From assembly GCA_900771995.1 (NCBI GenBank), contig CAAGQC010000014.1, positions 1 to 64,000 on the forward strand: a stretch of DNA of 64,000 nt, given 5' to 3'. The position numbers were made by a program, and so were the translations under genes. The stretch is from Lachnospiraceae bacterium. Lineage in GTDB: Bacteria; Bacillota; Clostridia; Lachnospirales; Lachnospiraceae. Positions 1 to 8,079 of this stretch are shown here, piece after piece. Position 1 is the stretch's first letter. Each line of letters starts with the position of its first letter. The notes under the pieces were generated by a model. It made no database searches. It saw only the letters and a list, made by a program, of their open reading frames with translations, and was not told the DNA's origin.

Positions 1-133
1 CTTCCGAAGCGAGAGCGGGTCTGATGGCCTTACCCCCAATGCGGGCTACGGGGACGTTCCGCTAACTTTCCATTTTATACAGAAATGATTAACCCGATAC
101 ACCAAAAGTGTTAGGTATTTTTCCTAAATTAAG
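1..133. other. Intergenic sequence at window edge, nothing recognised
   Basis: No open reading frame, tRNA fold or clear terminator could be made out here. The first 70 bases are GC-richer than the following stretch and contain short G- and C-runs that could fold, so this may be the end of a structured element lying mainly outside the window, but that cannot be judged from this fragment. Confidence 0.3.
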
Positions 134-1285
134 TCATTTGTCTGGCTGATCGGAATGCCTGCTGCTGTGTTCCCGCAGGTGAAAGGCATTGGCGGCCTGT
201 CGGCGGCGTTGTTCTTCCAGTGCTGCGTAGTGTTTTCTTGTGGTATTTACGTCTTTGTGTCCCAGAACATCCGCTACCAGATAGATATCCCCGGTTTCCT
301 TGTAGAGTTCGGTACCGTAGGTACTGCGTAATTTATGAGGGGTGATTTTCTTTAGGGTGGTAACCCGGGAGGCATATTTTTTCACCAGATTCTCCACGGA
401 GCGGACAGCCATCCGGCGATTCTGTAAGGACAGGAACAGAGCATTCTCGTGTCCCTCGGCCGGAATAATATGTTCCCTTTGTTCCAGATAATCGAGGAGA
501 GCGGTTTCCACTTCATCGCCGAAGTAGACGATTGCTTCATAACCGCCTTTTCTCCGAATCTTGATACCACCGTTATTGAAATCCACGTCGTTAATATCCA
601 ACCCCACACATTCCGATACACGGATTCCGGTTCCCAACAGAAGGGTCAGGAGAGCAACATCCCGGAGCTTTGTTTTCTTGTGGTATTCCAGTTCCTTTTT
701 GGTCAGTTTGGTACCGTCTTCCACCTGGTCTAACAGAATAGCCACCTCGTTGGGTTCCAGGCGGATGATCTCTTTTTCGTGGCGCTTCGGTAAAGGAACC
801 AGTGCCGCAGTGTTTTTCTCGATGCGTTCACTCTGAAAGTAATAATTATAGAAGCTTCGAAGAGCGGCCAGCTTTCTTGCCTTTCCCCGTTCCTCGTTGG
901 TGATGTTTTTCCCATCCTTCTGATACAGGCTCATATAGTCCAGATATTCTTCGATATCCGTCCGCTGTACCATATCCAGAACGGAAAGGGGTAATTCGGT
1001 AATCTCCATTTTATGGCAATAACTGTTTCTCTCATGGAGAAATTCAAAGAAAAGCCGAATATCATAGGCATAGGCCAGCCTTGTTCTGGTGGAAGTATAG
1101 GGCTCAATTCCACGGAAGAAATCTCTGCAGAAGCCGGGAAGGGTATCCAGGACCTTGCGGAGTTTTAAGATATTGTTTTTATTCTGTTCATCGTGATAAT
1201 TTTCTTCGTTAATGACTGACAAAGTAATCTGACCAACCTTCCATATTTCCTCGCTGGATCGCGGTGAAGATACGATCCTTGACAC
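134..1285 (-). CDS. Tyrosine-type site-specific recombinase (XerC/XerD-like)
   Basis: Tyrosine recombinase acting in the cytoplasm on DNA. The N-terminal half is a SAM-like DNA-binding domain (about residues 50-150). The C-terminal catalytic domain shows the family arginine in TGIRVSEC (R222), the HxLR box in TPHKLRSTYG, and LGHKDVNTTRKHY with the histidine and nucleophilic tyrosine. The length of 383 aa is somewhat longer than XerC/XerD (about 300), with an N-terminal extension. The ATG used here overlaps the end of the upstream ttcA-like gene by 77 bp. A TTG at 1222, preceded by GGAAGG at 1237-1242, would reduce the overlap to 14 bp and is a plausible real start. No phage genes flank it, so a housekeeping Xer-like role is more likely than a prophage integrase, but this is inference. 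Confidence 0.85.
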   Translation of the reverse strand: MSRIVSSPRSSEEIWKVGQITLSVINEENYHDEQNKNNILKLRKVLDTLPGFCRDFFRGIEPYTSTRTRLAYAYDIRLFFEFLHERNSYCHKMEITELPLSVLDMVQRTDIEEYLDYMSLYQKDGKNITNEERGKARKLAALRSFYNYYFQSERIEKNTAALVPLPKRHEKEIIRLEPNEVAILLDQVEDGTKLTKKELEYHKKTKLRDVALLTLLLGTGIRVSECVGLDINDVDFNNGGIKIRRKGGYEAIVYFGDEVETALLDYLEQREHIIPAEGHENALFLSLQNRRMAVRSVENLVKKYASRVTTLKKITPHKLRSTYGTELYKETGDIYLVADVLGHKDVNTTRKHYAALEEQRRRQAANAFHLREHSSRHSDQPDK

Positions 1286-1940
1286 CGGGATTTTCCCGAT
1301 GGATCTGTTGTAATAATTCTTTGATGTATTCCCGTTTGGTATGTCCGTCTGCGGGACAGGGACTTTTGACTACGGGAACCTGATACTTATTCACGAAGCC
1401 GATAACCTCGGCTTCCCGCATATAGATTAACGGTCGAATCACCGTCAGTCCGGTCTTATCCAGATGGGTTACCGGGAAAAAGGTATGCAGGCGTCCCTCG
1501 TAGAAGAGGGAGAGCATCATGGTCTCCACCACATCATCTTCGTGATGGGCATAGGCGATCTTATTACAGCCTGCGGCCTTTATGGCATCATTCAGAGCCC
1601 CTTTACGCATTTTAGCGCAGAGAGAACAGGGATTGTCTTCCCTGCGGTCTTCGAACACGATCTTGGCAATGGAAGTCTCCACTACGGTATAAGGAATCTC
1701 GTGGGAGGCACAGAGAGTCCGGATCTCGTCCAGATCCAGATTCTGAAATCCCAGATCCACGGTGACGGCATGAATACTGAAATGCTTAGGATAAAATTTT
1801 CTTAATTCGTTGAGTGCCAACAGGAGAGTGAGACTGTCCTTGCCGCCGGAGATACCCACGGCAATCCGGTCACCTTCCTCTATCATATGATAATCATCTA
1901 CGGCCTGTCTGACACGGCTGAGTACTTTTTGTAATGTCAT
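1209..1940 (-). CDS. ttcA: TtcA-like tRNA thiolation protein (PP-loop ATPase)
   Basis: Predicted cytoplasmic enzyme that adenylates and thiolates tRNA bases (TtcA makes 2-thiocytidine at position 32). The PP-loop SGGKDS is at residues 31-36. A CxxC pair lies at C105/C108, and a later cysteine is C195, the arrangement expected for the TtcA iron-sulfur/catalytic cysteines. Length is 243 aa. I place the start at 1940 because GGAG lies 6 bases upstream; a longer frame extends to 2132 but its added residues are low-complexity and lack a ribosome site. The gene is divergent from the AI-2E permease and probably co-transcribed with the downstream recombinase. TtcA-family members in Firmicutes are diverse, so the exact modified base is not certain. 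Confidence 0.8.
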   Translation of the reverse strand: MTLQKVLSRVRQAVDDYHMIEEGDRIAVGISGGKDSLTLLLALNELRKFYPKHFSIHAVTVDLGFQNLDLDEIRTLCASHEIPYTVVETSIAKIVFEDRREDNPCSLCAKMRKGALNDAIKAAGCNKIAYAHHEDDVVETMMLSLFYEGRLHTFFPVTHLDKTGLTVIRPLIYMREAEVIGFVNKYQVPVVKSPCPADGHTKREYIKELLQQIHRENPGVKDRIFTAIQRGNMEGWSDYFVSH

Positions 1941-2080
1941 AATTTTCTCCATTCGTTTCTTCTTATTTATTTTATACTTGCGGAAATTCTTTTTCAACCA
2001 AAACGACAAATTTCTTCTTGTGGTGAGCACAAAACCATAGTATATTAAACGTAGTGAGTTATACAGAAAGGTGTGGGTGA

Positions 2081-3400
2081 ATGAAATACGATTTAAAAAA
2101 TAACAAGTATTTTCGTTGGGGATTGACGGCATTCTTAACCATTGCCGCCAGTATTTGTTTCTATTATCTGTTATTCCACGGAAGCAGCATCAAGGCAGGC
2201 TTTCATACGATCACCGGGATCCTGATGCCGGTAGTATTCGGGCTGGTGACGGCCTATCTGCTGACACCGGTACTTAATTTTATAGAAACCAAACTGCTAT
2301 TTCCTTTGTGCCGGAAAATGAAGGTGAAGGAGAGTAAGAAGCGCAATTCCATTGTCCGTGGTATCGGTATACTGATCACGGCATTCCTGTTTGTCGCCCT
2401 GATCTACAGTCTGGTTGCCATGATGCTTTCCCAGATCGTCCCCAGTATTGTAAATATTGCTTCCAATTTTGACACCTACATCAGCAATTTTACAAAATGG
2501 ATCAGTAAGCTCATGGATGATAATCCGGAGCTGGGCAGTCAGATTACTTTTCTGATCGATAAGTATTCCGTAGAACTGGAGAACTGGTTAAACAATACGG
2601 TACTGACCAAGACCAGCCAGGTGATCATGACGGTATCCTTAAGTGTGATCAATATTCTAAAGGGCCTGTGGGATTTTATCATCGGATTCATTATTTCCAT
2701 CTATGTGCTGGCAAGTAAGGAAAAGTTTGCCGGACAGGCGAAGAAAATGGCCTATGCTTTCTTTGAACAGAAAACCGCCAACCGCCTGATTAAGAGTTTT
2801 CGCTTTACCCACAGCACTTTTATCGGATTTATCGGTGGTAAGATCGTAGACTCCTTTATCATCGGATGCCTGTGCTTTATTGGAACGACCTTATTGCATA
2901 CACCGTACGCGGCACTGGTCAGCGTGATCGTGGGTGTGACCAATATTATTCCTTTCTTTGGTCCTTATCTGGGAGCAATTCCCAGTGCGATCCTGATCCT
3001 TGTGGTGGATCCGCTGCACCCTTTAAATTGTGTATATTTCGTCCTGTTCATTCTGGTGTTACAGCAGTTTGACGGCAATTTCCTGGGCCCCAAGATTCTG
3101 GGCAACTCCACAGGACTTACCGGCTTCTGGGTAATTTTTGCCATCACGGTATTTGGCGGATTGTTCGGCATTCTCGGCATGATCGTCGGTGTGCCTATCT
3201 TTGCGGTGATCTATGCGGCTATCAAGGCGGTAGTTAATACGTTCCTTCGGAAAAAGGATCTGCCGGTAGAGACAGTAAAGTATTCTTATCTGAAGAATAT
3301 TGATGAAGAGGGGTTCCATCAACTGGATTCCAGACTGCAAAAGGATCATGAGATCAAAGATCAAACTGATTCCGAACAGGATAAAAAAGATCAAGAATAG
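2081..3400 (+). CDS. AI-2E family transporter (YdiK/YtvI-type membrane permease)
   Basis: Integral membrane protein of 439 aa with about eight hydrophobic segments: two near the N terminus (residues 12-60), one near 90-115, a long soluble loop with amphipathic helices (120-190), and a C-terminal cluster from 195 to 375. The order and the GPYLGAIPS and GPKILGNSTGL stretches are typical of the AI-2E/UPF0118 family, whose members export small molecules or ions; substrate cannot be told from sequence. The C-terminal tail is charged and rich in D, E and K. The start has AAAGGTG upstream. It runs in the same direction as dtd, 25 bp downstream, and the two are probably one transcript. Confidence 0.85.
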   Translation: MKYDLKNNKYFRWGLTAFLTIAASICFYYLLFHGSSIKAGFHTITGILMPVVFGLVTAYLLTPVLNFIETKLLFPLCRKMKVKESKKRNSIVRGIGILITAFLFVALIYSLVAMMLSQIVPSIVNIASNFDTYISNFTKWISKLMDDNPELGSQITFLIDKYSVELENWLNNTVLTKTSQVIMTVSLSVINILKGLWDFIIGFIISIYVLASKEKFAGQAKKMAYAFFEQKTANRLIKSFRFTHSTFIGFIGGKIVDSFIIGCLCFIGTTLLHTPYAALVSVIVGVTNIIPFFGPYLGAIPSAILILVVDPLHPLNCVYFVLFILVLQQFDGNFLGPKILGNSTGLTGFWVIFAITVFGGLFGILGMIVGVPIFAVIYAAIKAVVNTFLRKKDLPVETVKYSYLKNIDEEGFHQLDSRLQKDHEIKDQTDSEQDKKDQE

Positions 3401-3425
3401 GAAAACGTAGGAGAGAAGTAGACAG

Positions 3426-3875
3426 ATGCGATTTGTAATACAGCGGGTACAGCATGCAGAGGTTAAAGTAGATGGAGAGGTAACAGGCAGCATCGGCAAA
3501 GGTTTTCTGGTACTGATCGGTGTGGCTGAAACAGATACCAGAGAGATTGCCAACAAAATGATCAAGAAGCTTCTGGGACTGCGGATCTTTGAAGATGCCC
3601 AGGGCAAGACCAATCTGGATCTGCATGTCGTAGAGGGCGAATTGTTGCTGGTATCACAATTTACCCTGTATGCAGACTGCAGAAAAGGCAATCGCCCGTC
3701 TTTTATCAAAGCCGGAAATCCGGATATGGCCAATGAACTATACGAATACATTATCGACAGATGCCGTGAAAGCATCGCTACCGTGGAAAAAGGAATCTTT
3801 GGTGCCGACATGAAAGTGTCTCTGTTAAATGACGGGCCTTTTACCATATTGCTGGATTCTGACGAAATCTGCTAA
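3426..3875 (+). CDS. dtd: D-aminoacyl-tRNA deacylase
   Basis: Cytoplasmic proofreading enzyme that hydrolyses D-amino acids (and glycine) mischarged on tRNA. The 149-aa length is standard. Both family active-site elements are present: SQFTL at residues 77-81 and the GPFT element at 137-140 (usually GPVT or GPFT). N terminus MRFVIQRV is characteristic. It follows the permease gene with a 25-bp gap and a GGAG-like site (GGAGAGAAG) upstream. Nothing is missing or unusual. Confidence 0.95.
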   Translation: MRFVIQRVQHAEVKVDGEVTGSIGKGFLVLIGVAETDTREIANKMIKKLLGLRIFEDAQGKTNLDLHVVEGELLLVSQFTLYADCRKGNRPSFIKAGNPDMANELYEYIIDRCRESIATVEKGIFGADMKVSLLNDGPFTILLDSDEIC

Positions 3876-4067
3876 AAACAGCCGTGGAAAGCGTCGTAGG
3901 AGCATCTCTACGCAGAATTATTCGTTAAACTTGTCTTTTGCGCATAGTTGGTTTGGACTCTCTATCTACCACCGGTAAGGGCTGATTTTGTTCCTTAACA
4001 GATCGGCAAGGTTATACACAAATCCTTCCATGTCATACGCGCCTGCTTAGAAAAGATTGTAATTGAA
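3876..4067. other. Intergenic gap with a possible gene remnant
   Basis: No intact gene. On the minus strand, positions 3966-4037 read YDMEGFVYNLADLLRNKISP and two further residues before a stop, a protein-like string without a start or ribosome site. It could be the 3' remnant of a deleted gene bordering the accessory toxin-antitoxin patch, but it is too short to assign. Confidence 0.2.
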
Positions 4068-4505
4068 TTATTCAGTTTCTGCTTCAATGTCTACTTCCAA
4101 TAATTTTAAGAATTCAGAAGGTTCATAAACTTCAATCAGAGATTTAGCATAATCCTTTGTATTCCTCGTCACAATACAATCCATCTCCGAACGAATAGCT
4201 GTTTCTACCATAATAGCATCTTCATAATCACTAATTTCAGAAGAGATTGCTTTTCGACAGTCCAAGGAAGTAGTATCCAACAAATGAAACAATGTAAAAA
4301 GTTTGCTTAAAATTTTGCGTATTTCCGCATCGCTATGAGTCAACCGATGTGTTATATAGTATATATCTATAACTGACTTTGCTGTGATATATCCCTCGAA
4401 CTGCTTATTTGCAGAATGTATAAAAATCTTTTGTGCAGCTTCTGCAAACGGAACACGAGACTGCAATGCATCAATGATAACACAGGTATCAACTAAGATT
4501 CTCAT
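4068..4505 (-). CDS. PIN-domain toxin of a type II toxin-antitoxin pair
   Basis: Predicted ribonuclease toxin, 145 aa. The PIN fold is signalled by the N-terminal LVDTCVIIDAL with D6, the central SDYEDAIMVETA with D93/D96, and the C-terminal VTRNTKDY with D118, matching the acidic metal-binding residues of the VapC/PIN superfamily. Its start codon overlaps the stop of the upstream antitoxin gene in an ATGA arrangement, the translational coupling usual for toxin-antitoxin operons. The surrounding DNA is AT-richer than neighbouring housekeeping genes, consistent with horizontal acquisition. RNA target is unknown. Confidence 0.85.
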   Translation of the reverse strand: MRILVDTCVIIDALQSRVPFAEAAQKIFIHSANKQFEGYITAKSVIDIYYITHRLTHSDAEIRKILSKLFTLFHLLDTTSLDCRKAISSEISDYEDAIMVETAIRSEMDCIVTRNTKDYAKSLIEVYEPSEFLKLLEVDIEAETE

Positions 4506-4717
4506 ATTGTATTCAACCTTTCTTCTCGTGCTTCCTCTAAACTAATATCCGCTGGAAGAATTCCGAACAGCGACTTAGCAACATCCACTCTGTCCTGATA
4601 TGGATTAGAGAGTTTTGCTACGACTTTTCCGTTACGGGTTATATAAATATCCTCTGTTTCTGCAAGTAAAAGATATTTGCCAAGATTAACTTTCAATTCA
4701 GTTGCAGTAATTGACAT
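4502..4717 (-). CDS. Phd/YefM-family antitoxin
   Basis: Antitoxin of 71 aa. The N terminus MSITATELKVNLGKYL is the typical Phd/YefM DNA-binding fold opening, followed by EDIYITRNGKVVAKLSNP, the second family hallmark. The C terminus (about residues 45-71) would wrap the PIN toxin. I choose the ATG at 4717 because AGGTGG lies 8 bases upstream and the family normally begins at this methionine; an in-frame ATG at 4771 lacks a site. Expression is probably autoregulated through the two palindromes at 4799-4832. Confidence 0.85.
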   Translation of the reverse strand: MSITATELKVNLGKYLLLAETEDIYITRNGKVVAKLSNPYQDRVDVAKSLFGILPADISLEEAREERLNTI

Positions 4718-4788
4718 ATCGCCATCCACCTTTCCGTTGAAATATTCACAATCATCATTTGAAACTTGCAATTCTTTGTTTCAATTAT

Positions 4789-4832
4789 ATTATACGCAAA
4801 TCGCACGATTTCATCAATAGAATCGTACGATT
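4789..4832 (-). promoter_or_regulatory. Toxin-antitoxin promoter with two tandem palindromic operators
   Basis: On the minus strand a -35 TTGATG (4812-4817) and a -10 TATAAT (4789-4794) are separated by 17 bases. The palindrome AATCGTACGATT (4821-4832, perfect) sits just upstream of the -35, and AATCGCACGATT (4799-4810, one mismatch pair) fills the spacer. Their centres are 22 bp apart, two helical turns, as expected for cooperative binding by an antitoxin or toxin-antitoxin complex. Operator function is inferred. Confidence 0.75.
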
Positions 4833-4976
4833 TTATGAAATTTAAATAATTACCATACCTCTAAATACAAGATGCAGTGGAGAGGACATCCATGAAAACC
4901 TTAGTATTTTCAAGGGTTCTCCGAGATTTTTTCCCCACTTTGTTCAAACATATTTATTATCAAATAATCCGGTTAC

Positions 4977-5486
4977 TTACTTCGATATTATTTCAACAGT
5001 CGGCATCTTGCTTTCTAACCCGAGTTCATCATCTTCCGCAACTCTATAATTAGTGACATCTATTGAATACATATAATCCGAAATATCTGGATTTTCCTCA
5101 TCAGCCGGAAGTTCAACTTCAAATGTCTTGAACTCAAATACATAAGGCGTTCCTTCAACAAGTTTTCCGGTCATATCTTCCTGAAAGCGAAGTAAAAATG
5201 GTTTATCCTGAAAGAAATGAACTACGGCAATCGTTTTTCCCGGAAGCGCAAAGTAATCCGGCAAGAGTTGCTTGACGGTAGCTGTAAAAGACCCCGAAAA
5301 CTGTGCAAAGCACTTTTGGTTTTCGGTCATTTGCTGCTTCCCATCATTATACCCGGCCTCGTAGCCAGCCGTATAACCTTCTTCGTAGTTCGCATCATGT
5401 GTATCTGAACTTTGATCATTATTTCCACAACCAACCAATGAAAGTACCAACACAAGACAAAGAACCATTGCAATAATCTTCTTCAT
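4977..5486 (-). CDS. Putative lipoprotein with GY-repeat segment
   Basis: Unrecognised exported protein of 169 aa. It has a lipoprotein signal peptide: MKK, a hydrophobic core, and lipobox LVGC with the modified cysteine at residue 20. After the cysteine comes a short polar linker and then EEGYTAGYEAGYNDGK, a tyrosine/glycine pseudo-repeat seen in various Firmicutes surface proteins. The remainder looks like a compact beta-rich domain without a family I can name. The start at 5486 is supported by GGAGGAAACAGT directly upstream; the longer frame to 5543 would bury the signal peptide. It lies alone in the accessory patch. Confidence 0.7.
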   Translation of the reverse strand: MKKIIAMVLCLVLVLSLVGCGNNDQSSDTHDANYEEGYTAGYEAGYNDGKQQMTENQKCFAQFSGSFTATVKQLLPDYFALPGKTIAVVHFFQDKPFLLRFQEDMTGKLVEGTPYVFEFKTFEVELPADEENPDISDYMYSIDVTNYRVAEDDELGLESKMPTVEIISK

Positions 5487-5615
5487 ACTGTTTCCTCCAT
5501 CAAAATCCGATTTGTTTGTTTCAAAAAATTCAAAGTTTCTCACTTCTTCATCCTTAGGAGCAATGAATTTGTTAAACTATCTATACAATATCATCTCTCT
5601 CTGATTATTACAATA

Positions 5616-5660
5616 CCGACCTCCCTCGTTAGATTTTCAGGTCTGACGAAGGGAGGTCGG
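5616..5660 (-). terminator. Stem-loop downstream of the alpha-galactosidase gene
   Basis: A long hairpin with arms CCGACCTCCCT(T)CGT and complementary sequence around a loop of about 8 bases lies 22 bp past the stop of the GH36 gene. The tract after it on the minus strand is only moderately T-rich (TATTGTAAT), so termination strength is uncertain; it may work in both directions. Confidence 0.55.
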
Positions 5661-5682
5661 CATATAAAAAAGCGTTATTATT

Positions 5683-8079
5683 TTATTCCACAGCTTCCAT
5701 AAAATAAATTCGGGAGGAAAAATCCGGGAACAGTCGGGTGTCGGAATTGTAGCCGGTACCGGCGAAGGCGGGCTTCAGGGCGACTCCGGCACACATCAGG
5801 GTATCTCCGTAGGCGGTCAGTTCTTCTTTTTCCCCTTCCATATTCACGAACCGTGACAGAATCTCCTGTAAGGCGGAACCCTGTTTTATATGCACCGGGG
5901 ATACGGTGTTCACCAGATCTCCGAAGTCTTTGAGATTGTACTTAATGCTCCTGCTGTAAAAATGATATTTTACATCGGAAAGGAGACCTGCGGGCCGGTA
6001 ACAGGCGTGGGGCCGATTGGGTGTGGCCAGACGCTGGAAGAACAGTCCTGCTGCTCTCCTGCCATCGGGGGAAACGCAGGTCCAGGACAGGGTTTCCCCG
6101 TCAGAATCGGCATTTTCCTTTCCACGATAAAAGGTTCCAAACTGCAGAACTTCCCGCCATTTCTTATAGAGAGCTATCTGTTCACTGATCTCCTGCAATT
6201 CTTTCTTCGATAAATCCCTTAGATTGCATTCATATCCCAATACCCCGAATAAAGCCACCTGAAAACGGGTCTCAAGGGGCGTGATCCGTAAGGTCTGATG
6301 ATTGGGACAGGATGACACGTGTGCCGTAACTACGGATAAGGGATATCCATAGCTGTAATTGTTCTGAATCTCCGTGCGGCACAGGGCATCTGTATTGTCA
6401 CTGGCCCAGATCTGGGGGAAATAACACAGAATGCCTAAATCAAACCGGTTTCCGCCGGAGCTGCATCCTTCAAACAGGATCTCAGGGAAACGTGCCGTCA
6501 ACTCTTCCATGATCTGATACAGCCCCAGCACATAGCGGTGAGCGGTCTCCCCCTGCTGTTCTGCAGGAAGGCTGGGGGCATAGATATCACTGAAAATACG
6601 GTTCATGTCCCACTTCACGTAACGGATGTCACCGGAGGAAAATACCTTCGTCATTTGTTCGACCACATATTGTCTGACTTCCGGATTACAGAGGTCCAGA
6701 ATGCACTGATTCCGCCCTTCGGAATGCGGATGTCCTGGAATCTTCATGGCCCAGTCGGGATGTTCTTTATAGAGCCTGCTGTTTTCGCTGATCATCTCCG
6801 GCTCCACCCAGATACCGAAATCCATTCCCAGATCATTTATTTTTTTACTGAGAGATGCAATTCCACCGGGCAGCTTTTTCGGATCGGCTTCCCAGTCTCC
6901 CAGAGACGAGGTATCATCATTGCGGCCGAGGAACCACCCGTCATCCATAACGAACAGTTCGATCCCCGCTTCTTTCCCGGCTTTCGCCAGTTGTAAAAGC
7001 TTCTTTTCGTCAATTTTAAAATAGCAGGCCTCCCAGCTGTTTAGCAAAACGGGACGGGGTCTGCGCTTCCAGACACCCCGTACAATATGCTCCCGGATGA
7101 AAGAATGCAGCTGTCCGCTGAGCCCTCGGAAACCCTCCGCGGAAAAACTTAAGACCGCTTCCGGAGTATGAAAGCACTCTTCCGGTGCCAGCTGCCAGGA
7201 AAAACTCCGGGGATGAATTCCCGTAACGAATCTTACCTTCCCATAAGAATCTTTCTCAAGGGCTTCATAATGATTCCCACTGTAGATCAGATGGCTGCCA
7301 ATACAGGAACCGCTGGTCTCACAGGTATCCTTAAGGCTGAGGATCAGAAAAGGATTGGCCCTGTTGGAGGAGGTTCCGGTATAGGAAGAACTGACGAACC
7401 TGCCGGAAGGCAGTGTGATCTGCTCTCTGTGCATCTCTCTGGCCCAGGCTCCACTGAAATGGGTGACGGTAGTATAGTCTTCCGTCAGATCCAGCTGGGC
7501 ACTCAGACATCTATCTACAGTGACATTTGTGTCAGAATGATTGATCAGGCAGGCATTGCGGGTGATCACATCACAGTCGGCATAGACCGTATAGAGTAAC
7601 TGCAATTCCAGATGATTCGTAGCATCCTGTAAAATGATCTGAAGGCATTCCGCCGAATTCTTTTCTGCTTCCGAATAGCTGTGAGGCAGCCCGGAATCCT
7701 GTAAACGCTGCTCCCTGTCCTCGAAAGTGAGCACCTCAAAGGAGGCAAAGGTAAAATCAGAGGTGACACTTCCGTCGGCAAACCGTACCTCCAGAAGAGG
7801 CTCCCGGATATCTCCTTTTCCGCAGGTGCCGACCTCAAGACAGACATCCTCCAGAGAGATCTGAGGATACTCCCTGTCATAGGTACAGGCATTTCCCGGA
7901 GCAAAAGCCCGTTGCATTACCAGAGGGACACAGGAGGAAGGATCCGTTTCGTCCACAGTGATCTGCCCTCCGTAATACAGATGTTCCAGATGGCCGGTCT
8001 CCATGACCCGCATCCCGTAAGTGCTGTGGGCGGTCTGTAAAAAGAACCATGGTCTCGTATCTTTTACAATCTGGATCAT
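5683..8079 (-). CDS. Alpha-galactosidase, glycoside hydrolase family 36
   Basis: Retaining exo-alpha-galactosidase, 798 aa, for raffinose-type and melibiose substrates. The N-terminal beta-sandwich spans roughly residues 1-320 and a TIM barrel follows. The nucleophile is D491 in KWDMNR and the acid/base is D561 in ASDNTDA; CSSGGNRFDLG (539-549) is the GH36 substrate-binding stretch. There is no signal peptide, so it acts on sugars already imported. Its start overlaps the stop of the GPH symporter by 4 bp (ATGA), so the two are translationally coupled. It is the last gene of a four-gene galactoside operon headed by a TetR regulator. Confidence 0.95.
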   Translation of the reverse strand: MIQIVKDTRPWFFLQTAHSTYGMRVMETGHLEHLYYGGQITVDETDPSSCVPLVMQRAFAPGNACTYDREYPQISLEDVCLEVGTCGKGDIREPLLEVRFADGSVTSDFTFASFEVLTFEDREQRLQDSGLPHSYSEAEKNSAECLQIILQDATNHLELQLLYTVYADCDVITRNACLINHSDTNVTVDRCLSAQLDLTEDYTTVTHFSGAWAREMHREQITLPSGRFVSSSYTGTSSNRANPFLILSLKDTCETSGSCIGSHLIYSGNHYEALEKDSYGKVRFVTGIHPRSFSWQLAPEECFHTPEAVLSFSAEGFRGLSGQLHSFIREHIVRGVWKRRPRPVLLNSWEACYFKIDEKKLLQLAKAGKEAGIELFVMDDGWFLGRNDDTSSLGDWEADPKKLPGGIASLSKKINDLGMDFGIWVEPEMISENSRLYKEHPDWAMKIPGHPHSEGRNQCILDLCNPEVRQYVVEQMTKVFSSGDIRYVKWDMNRIFSDIYAPSLPAEQQGETAHRYVLGLYQIMEELTARFPEILFEGCSSGGNRFDLGILCYFPQIWASDNTDALCRTEIQNNYSYGYPLSVVTAHVSSCPNHQTLRITPLETRFQVALFGVLGYECNLRDLSKKELQEISEQIALYKKWREVLQFGTFYRGKENADSDGETLSWTCVSPDGRRAAGLFFQRLATPNRPHACYRPAGLLSDVKYHFYSRSIKYNLKDFGDLVNTVSPVHIKQGSALQEILSRFVNMEGEKEELTAYGDTLMCAGVALKPAFAGTGYNSDTRLFPDFSSRIYFMEAVE

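Noticed and set aside
134..1285. Prophage or integrative element marked by the tyrosine recombinase
   Set aside because: No phage, conjugation or att-like repeats are visible nearby, and neighbours are housekeeping genes; the evidence favours a resident Xer-like recombinase.
3966..4037. Possible 3' end of a deleted gene
   Set aside because: A 23-codon protein-like string without start, ribosome site or recognisable family; not enough to report as a gene.
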